Shown here one piece after another: positions 58,583 through 64,000 of a stretch of DNA of 64,000 nucleotides (position 1 is the first letter of the stretch; each line of letters opens with the position of its first letter). The notes below the pieces were generated by a model that was not told where the DNA came from, did no database searches, and was given only the letters and a program-made list of their open reading frames with translations. The stretch covers positions 1-64,000 of the forward strand of contig JALJCO010003029.1 of assembly GCA_023101725.1 (NCBI GenBank), read 5' to 3'. Made by a program: the position numbers and the translations under genes. Source of the stretch: Atherinomorus stipes. Lineage: Eukaryota > Chordata > Actinopteri > Atheriniformes > Atherinidae.

Positions 58583-59048
58583 TGACATTGTGGCAAAGTG
58601 CGCAACTCGTGCGTAATAGAGACCATGTCAGAGCTGCAGACGCTTTCATTTATTCAGCAACTCCTGATCCATATCCTCATAAACTGGACACTTCTGAGGC
58701 TCTGCACAAATACCTGTTGTTTCATTTTTTATATTCATCATACTTATTTTAAATTATTTTAGTTTTTTCCGTCTTCCTCATATCTCAATCTTTATCTGGC
58801 AACTGGCATCATATTTCCTTTTGCGCTGTCATCTCTCACATTTCGCCACGTTGCAAACCTCAAACACGCAAAACCTCATTTATGCAGGGGCGTTTCCAAC
58901 ATGTTTGCACTCGCTGTACTCGCTGTCTTTTGTGCCTTCACTCTTGGTAAATCACTCGCAAACCGTGGTTCAGCCACTCGCGCAAAATTTCAGATTTCGT
59001 GGGTAAATTACTACACGCTAATTTGGATCTTGATAAATCCGGCCCAGA
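58583..59048 (-). mobile_element. Unclassified insert ending in GGGCCGGATTTATCAAG
   Basis: It is absent from the compact Harbinger-like copy at 19924-20288. Its minus-strand end GGGCCGGATTTATCAAGATC resembles the end of the element at 24505 (GGGGCCGTATTTACCA). The other end was not identified. Confidence 0.45.
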
Positions 59049-59294
59049 GTCCACAATATAACCGCTTTCCAGTGCAAGTTTGAAATGGGCATAACACTGA
59101 ATTCCAGTTCAGCCTCTGCCTGGTCTGCATTTGTGATTGGTTTGGCGGAAGTAGTGATTGTAGTATCATGCTACTTGATATGCTACAGCGGAAAACTGTG
59201 CTTCTATATTGAACTTTTATTGACCCTTTTTTTTTCCATTGAAAAAACCTCTATCAATCGATATATATCAATATTTAATAATCGTCCAGCCCTA

Positions 59295-60119
59295 CTATAC
59301 ATAACTGCTAGATAACTCCCCCACACTGTTGGCCAATGGAACCGAACACCCGCAGATGGCGGCCATCTTACCACAGTCAGCTCGCTCACTAACAGAATTG
59401 TTTTTTTAATTGTGATGTACTTTTTAAATAACTATAACTTACTCAATTTTCTACCGATTTTCAAACGGTCTGGTTTGTTATGTCAGAGATACTTTTGATG
59501 CAGAAATGGAGACGATTCAGAGATTTTGATATTTTTTCACTTCTTTGGCCAAACGTTCTTCGGTTGGACTCATATCTGCGTCTTTGTAGTCTAGCCAGTG
59601 TTTTTAAAATAGCGCTGCCATTGTTTACATTCTGATAGATCAATCACAGCCCTTGCTGTCTCTGTTGTCCCTTGACGGTGTGACGGACACTTTAAAAATA
59701 TTTCATGCAGCTGGAGAGCCTCTCCATCGACGTAGAGGGCTCTCTGTAACCTACGCAGAGCACTTCATGGACGACTATATATTAGCCTAAGAGATCTAGC
59801 AATTATATAGATATCTATGGCATGGACGCTGTCCTATTGGTCAACCTGTTGATTGTTTTTTAGCAACAAATAATTTATTTCCTATCAATGGAGAGTAGAA
59901 AGCTATCTTATGCCATTGCCAATGTGGCGCACAGCCTATGTTAACACCTGCCTTTACCTCTCTCCCCTATGCCCCCCACCCCCATCTAACCACTTGAAGT
60001 GTATCTGTGGCTAACCGTTTTGTTCTGACAACCGTTACAAATTTTTGTGCGGTCACATGGCGCATAAAATATGGATCTACTCCCTTTTCTAGACTCAAGA
60101 ACAGTTTTAAGGCCCAATA
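59295..60119. other. No gene seen
   Basis: No recognisable gene or complete element; the 95-codon minus frame (59967-60254) crosses the palindrome at 60149 and has no motif. Confidence 0.45.
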
Positions 60120-60899
60120 ATGCTCGACGCAGAAGACGGATACGCAGACGTGTCGTCGAGTGATGTCACTCGACGACACGCCCACCAGGCCTATGAGAGC
60201 ACAGTAAACTCTAACCCTACCCCTGACCCTTCCTTTAAACCTAACAAGACCCACACACTATGTGACACACCCACTATAGGACACACCCATAATAGGACAT
60301 GCCCCCTGGGTTGCAAGCCGCAGATAGATACACATGCCGTTTACTGGTCTCTTAAACAAAAGATAATAAGTAACACAAGCAGTAACACTTACCAACTGCA
60401 CATCCTCACTGATAAGTATAATCCACTGGTCCCTGGTAAAGCTGTCCCTCCTGTTGAAGCACTGAAAACTGCTGAATTTCTGCCGAGGCAACTCAGCACG
60501 GCATTCTCCTCCTCCTTGTTGTCGTCGTCCTTTCTGACAAAGCTGATTTACTCCGTGGCAGGTAATCAGCTGCCTTCAGGTAGTGCTAAAGAGGCTAGCT
60601 TAGCAGCTAGCAGCCTCTCTAGTTCACATCATTTGGAGAAAGAAATTCAATTCGCGTACTGTGGAGGGCCCGTGCTTGTGGCCGATTGTGGTGAGAAGAG
60701 AGAGCCAGCACTCAAAGACGAAGTCACTTTCACTCTCCGGAGTTTCTGGCACGTTATAACTGAGGTCCCGTTCCAGTACACATGTTTTAACGTGAAAAAG
60801 TGGCATTTCCGGGTGATGACTCCTTTAAGAAAAATGTGGATTCGGTGCCTGTCCACCACCTGTCTCGTTAGTTTGATCAGCCCTGCTTCTAAAGTTTAA
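60120..60899 (+). other. 259-codon open frame, unrecognised
   Basis: The longest open frame not explained by a tandem repeat. It starts inside the 32-bp palindrome region, has no recognised domain, and passes through repeat-like sequence (GGCTAGCTTAGCAGCTAGCAGCC near 60592). GGGTGATGACTCC next to TTTAAG at 60823-60838 resembles a TTAA-element end. Probably a chance frame in a decayed transposon; a real exon is not excluded. Confidence 0.2.
60149..60180. repeat. Perfect 32-bp palindrome
   Basis: CGTGTCGTCGAGTGA is followed by TG and then its exact inverse TCACTCGACGACACG. The centre contains TGATGTCA. Confidence 0.95.
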
Positions 60900-62765
60900 A
60901 ATAAAAACTTTAATCCTCTTACACTGTAAAGTTTGCTTCGGTTAATAAGAAGTTCAGCAAGATCTTTTTTATCTTCGCTGCCTTTTAACATTAAAGATTA
61001 CACAATGTAAGATGTCTGATCACCATCCTCATCATCAGCGTGGCCTTGTCCTAAATGACTGAAACAATAAGCGCTTGCAGCCAGAAGAATGAAAAGGGAG
61101 GGACAAGACAGACTTATTTCAGCCACAGACTGGAACAATGACATGAGAAAGCGTTTACAAAGCATCGCTTGTCTCCTCATAACTTGTGTTGTCTTGTTCA
61201 GAAAAATTCTGGACTTTTAGCGATTACATCATGGAGCCTGCAGGGAAATGAGGAGGAAGCAGGGCTGTGCAGGGAAATTCGCTCCCCGCTGATATCAGCG
61301 TGGAGTGGGGGTGTGAAGTTTGGTATGACGGCGGCTATGAGCAATGAGAAAACTATCCACCTCATGGCTAGTGGGGGTGTTTGGAAGGACGAGCCTGGCC
61401 CTGCCAGGAAAGAGGACCAAGAGGATGCAGACAGTTGATGGAGATGCTACTATTGTTCCTTAAACTTGTGGAAACTGTCAGCGTTTTGATCCCATTTATG
61501 TGTAAAGGAACTAAGCAGCATGGTTTTCAATGACCGCCCTGAATGGGCTTATCCAGTGTGGTTTTATTAAGTTTCCCCAGACTGAGGATGAAAACCGTCT
61601 CAGCTGCGAGGGGAGTAGCATCTCCTCCGGCTTAAGTTACAGCAAAGAGAAACGTTCACCACAGCCAGGCAGCTACTATTAGCGATCAAAAACATCCTAT
61701 AAATCACCTCAGTTTGCATTTCCTAAACATCCCAGCTGCTGTGGTCGACAGTAGATCCCACTGGAATCAGCCAGAGACATGAAGTCACAAACACCACCTA
61801 CACGAGCACTGAAAAAAACTAAATCCTCTCGTTATGCGACCAGAGGGGAAACTACAGAAGTGACTGGCCGAAGCTCATCTGACAGAGCAGTGTCTGTGTC
61901 TGAGCAGGGGAGCGGGGGTTAAACACATTGTGAAATAGTTGCAATATGTGAAAGTATTACATATTCAACCCCCTGCCATGAGTCCTCCCCCCCCCCATCT
62001 GCAAACTTCAACGGTTGTGCTTCCTCCGCTCCTCATCACTTCATCCCTCTCTGCCGGGACGGAAACAGAGCTTTCTGTGCAGGGAGCGAGGGGTGAACCA
62101 GCAAAACTGAGCAAGACGGAGGAATGGGACGGTGACAAATATCTGAGAGATGCTGAAGTAAAGAAAAAGCAGGTAGATCTCAAGTCACACTAATCTCCCT
62201 ATGCACTGTCTGAAACTTTAAAAAGCATTAAAACTAGATTTTAGTGGGGTTTAGCTACAACAGTCCACTTTCTGGAGATTCGTGAATATTAGGAGTTGCT
62301 TTTTCTAATCACTCAGTGAGGGGGATAACAATTTATTTAAGAAAAAGCATCAGCTGAAGTAATTGTCATCCTTAATTTCTTTTTTTTCTGAATGTGAAGC
62401 TTAATAGTGCGGCCTTTTTTCCAAATGAAACCTACATGGGCCGTTTAGTTAAGCAAGTTCAAGGAAAGAAAAAAAATGCTAGAATCCAAATGCACCATGT
62501 TGCATCTGCTTCCTCAGACTTGGTAATGCCATCCGAAAGATTTAAGGCACTTCATTTATCCAGCCGAATAGAGCTGAGGGTGGAAAGTCGTGGATTTACT
62601 GCCAGCTGCAGACTTTACTGATTCCTTTTAACGGTTACACCTGGTCTACACAAAAACTACCCTCACAAAATACTTTAATGTGAAGTTTATGAGCTGTTTC
62701 TGTTTCAGTCATATCTGGTTCCTTATCAGATTTTTTATTCATTTCATTTTATTTATTTATTTTTT
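60900..62765. other. No exon recognised
   Basis: About 1.9 kb with no clear mobile element. Frames of 60-89 codons occur on both strands, none with a motif. It would lie in intron 1 if the signal-peptide exon at 62916-63017 is real. Confidence 0.5.
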
Positions 62766-62768
62766 GGA

Positions 62769-62780
62769 GGGGGGGGGGGG
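62769..62780. repeat. 12-bp poly-G run
   Basis: Uninterrupted G run after a T-rich stretch. Confidence 0.9.
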
Positions 62781-62915
62781 TACAATATGTTGATGTAACC
62801 TTTGAGATTGCATTTAACTCATGAATTTGATCTCAAAATACCTATAAAATAGAATTATCCTTCTTGTCAGTTAAATCCATGCAACTAAAGCAGCAGACAC
62901 GCAGTACCCACTCAC

Positions 62916-63230
62916 CCGTGGACCAGGCTTCTGTGCCGACACTTGAGGCAGGTAACAGAGAAACGAGGGCGCCAAAAAGCAATAAAGGCCGAGAAGAAGC
63001 AGACTTGGCAGCAGCATGACTGCAGAGCAGGTAGCAGCGTCCGTCTGTGGGCAGCGAGTCCGGAGTCCACGACCAGGACAGAGAAAAAACTCCTTCACTC
63101 TTCTTTCCTTTTAGTGTTTCTCCTCTGTAACTGTTCACATAGTGCCGCGCGTGGGGCTGCAGGTAACGCGCACTGTGGCCGGTGATATCCACTGCGGAGG
63201 ACCAGCTGCTCAGCGCGGCTCCACAAGTCC
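62916..63230 (-). CDS. Candidate first exon of a secreted or membrane protein gene
   Basis: Coding part 63017-62916 (34 codons): MLLPSLLLLGLYCFLAPSFL, then CYLPQVSAQKPGPR. It has the shape of a signal peptide: a hydrophobic core from residue 2 to 24 and a likely cleavage site after VSA (residue 28; V at -3, A at -1). The exon stops after a complete codon (CGG) at a strong donor GTGAGT (62915-62910), so the intron would be phase 0. The start has G at -3 and is the first ATG that opens a useful frame below the predicted start site near 63230. A promoter-like set of motifs lies at suitable distances upstream. The family was not recognised from these 34 residues, and no second exon was found in the window. 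It could still be a chance frame, but the combination of promoter, signal peptide and donor argues for a gene. Confidence 0.6.
63135..63140 (-). promoter_or_regulatory. Start-stop uORF in the 5' leader
   Basis: ATG followed directly by TGA, with A at -3, about 90 nt into the predicted leader. A minimal start-stop uORF can stall ribosomes and reduce translation of the main frame. Depends on the transcription start being near 63230. Confidence 0.4.
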
Positions 63231-63258
63231 GATCCCTGCAGGAGTCGGTGCGGCTTCA

Positions 63259-63438
63259 TTTAAAAAGCAGAGCAGAGAGCATCGTCTCTGACAGACGCCC
63301 CGCCGGACCAATAGGAGGGAGGGAGGCTGCTGAAGCCACGCCCACCTCAGCCAGCCTGGGAGGAGATGGAATAGGAGATCCCTTCAGCGCGTTACCCACA
63401 GTCGGAGCAGGGACAATGGCCGAGCAGGTGTGACGTCA
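63259..63438 (-). promoter_or_regulatory. Promoter-like motif cluster
   Basis: On the minus strand, in order: CRE TGACGTCA (63431-63438), a GC/CACC box GGTGGGCGTGG (63336-63346), an inverted CCAAT box (63308-63312) and a TATA-like TTTAAA (63259-63264). If transcription starts about 30 bp after the TATA-like box (near 63230), CCAAT sits at about -80 and the GC box at about -110, their usual places. The region is also relatively rich in CpG. Confidence 0.55.
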
Positions 63439-63577
63439 CATCTCAGCTTCATCCCCATTCAGAGAGATGATGCTGCACAAAGGCTGACGTCCTGCTGCGT
63501 GACATTTAGCCTGGGTGCTGAGTCAGGTCAATAGCTGTCACGTGCACCCCAGGGGGTCAGCCTGTGTTTGCAGATGT

Positions 63578-63578
<1 letters not shown>
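63439..63578. other. Upstream flank with a second CRE-like half site
   Basis: TGACGTCC at about 63485 is a near-match to the CRE. Otherwise nothing recognised. Confidence 0.35.

Positions 63579-63632
<54 letters not shown>
63579..63632. repeat. (GT)27 microsatellite
   Basis: Uninterrupted GT dinucleotides. Confidence 0.98.
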
Positions 63633-63635
<3 letters not shown>

Positions 63636-64000
63636 AGTTGGCTGAAGTTTCGGTGGTGGACAGCTGCCTGTTCGCTCTCGTCCCAATTACTGGTTTATTT
63701 TTTTAAAGGCCTTACTTCTTATAGAGGACACTGCACTGCAGGAACTGTGCATCATTTTAGTCTTTAATAAATAATGTATCTATAGGAACTTGACATGAAA
63801 TTGGCTGTAGTTTATTGCATGTTTAACACGTTTATTAGCAGAGTTAAGTCCACTGTTTGTCCACTCCAGACGGACTGAGTGAACCTTATACCAGCTGAGC
63901 TTGGCCAGTTGTGACATGCGGGTATTTTACATGCTGCATTACTTTTTTCAAGGACTAAAGCTAAGTTTTAGGCAGTGTTGAATACACAGGAACCATCTTT
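63633..64000. other. No gene seen
   Basis: Right edge of the window, nothing recognised. Confidence 0.5.

Larger units (their letters stand above)
57228..59091 (+). mobile_element. Harbinger-like MITE, expanded copy
   Basis: TAA on both sides (57225-57227, 59092-59094). The ends GGCCGTTTTCAGACTTGCA and inverse TGCCCATTTCAAACTTGCAC. Same family as 19924-20288. Relative to that copy it has about 1.5 kb extra between AAACGTTATAAAGGA and AGAGTCCACAATAT, which includes the hAT element at 57553-58574. Confidence 0.82.
57049..59294 (-). mobile_element. hAT element (TAGGGCTGGATGAT), outer level of a nest
   Basis: The left end TAGGGCTGGATGATAAAG and the right end inverse TAGGGCTGGACGATTATT. It shares interior sequence, inverted, with 14025-14834 and 19716-20338 (GCTTTTGCTGAATGACCTAC). 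The flanking 8-mers match at 5 of 8. Most of its length is later insertions. Confidence 0.85.

Noticed and set aside
60212..60245. Telomere-like TAACCCTACCCC words
   Set aside because: Only a few irregular matches, not a (TTAGGG)n array.

Overview
This window looks like non-coding, transposon-dense nuclear DNA from a teleost fish, probably a percomorph. The basis is the mix of repeats: tRNA-headed SINEs, a Rex1/CR1-L2-type LINE with a (TTTCA)n tail, many short hAT elements with TAGGGCTG or TAGGGATG ends and 8-bp target duplications, PIF/Harbinger-like elements with TTA/TAA duplications, a Tc1/mariner-like MITE, and TTAA-target elements. There are no operons, rRNA genes or CRISPR arrays, and most open frames are shadows of tandem repeats or chance frames. 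The species is not identified.

Layout: 1-9.4 kb holds dispersed hAT-type repeats, a LINE 3' end and a SINE split by a hAT element. 9.46-10.59 kb is a 50-bp satellite. 11-12.3 kb is a GC-rich, CT-rich composite repeat. 13.3-27.7 kb is a stack of nested DNA transposons, including a four-level nest at 16.2-19.3 kb and two Harbinger-like elements sharing one TTA at 26.76 kb. 30.2-33.3 kb is a CpG-dense 31-bp satellite with a 980-codon open frame. 34.7-41.3 kb holds TTAA-target elements, one of which has grown an internal array of fifty 18-bp units. 42.0-44.0 kb is a hAT element with another hAT element inside it that keeps a transposase C-terminal remnant. 46.3-48.2 kb is a dead LINE. 48.9-53.5 kb is a 4.65-kb 41-bp satellite. 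54.5-59.3 kb is another series of nested elements, one carrying a broken THAP zinc-finger exon. 59.3-64 kb has few recognisable repeats.

The only stretch that looks like a host gene is at the right edge on the minus strand: a CRE, GC box, CCAAT box and TATA-like box at about 63.44-63.26 kb, a 5' leader with a start-stop uORF, and a 34-codon signal-peptide exon (63017-62916) that ends at a GTGAGT donor. If this is real, much of the window could be the first intron of that gene; no second exon was recognised.

The most unusual material is structural: a satellite whose founder unit can be seen inside a related transposon copy, insertion order that can be read from target-site duplications, shared target sites between neighbouring elements, and a minisatellite that grew out of a conserved reverse-transcriptase motif.
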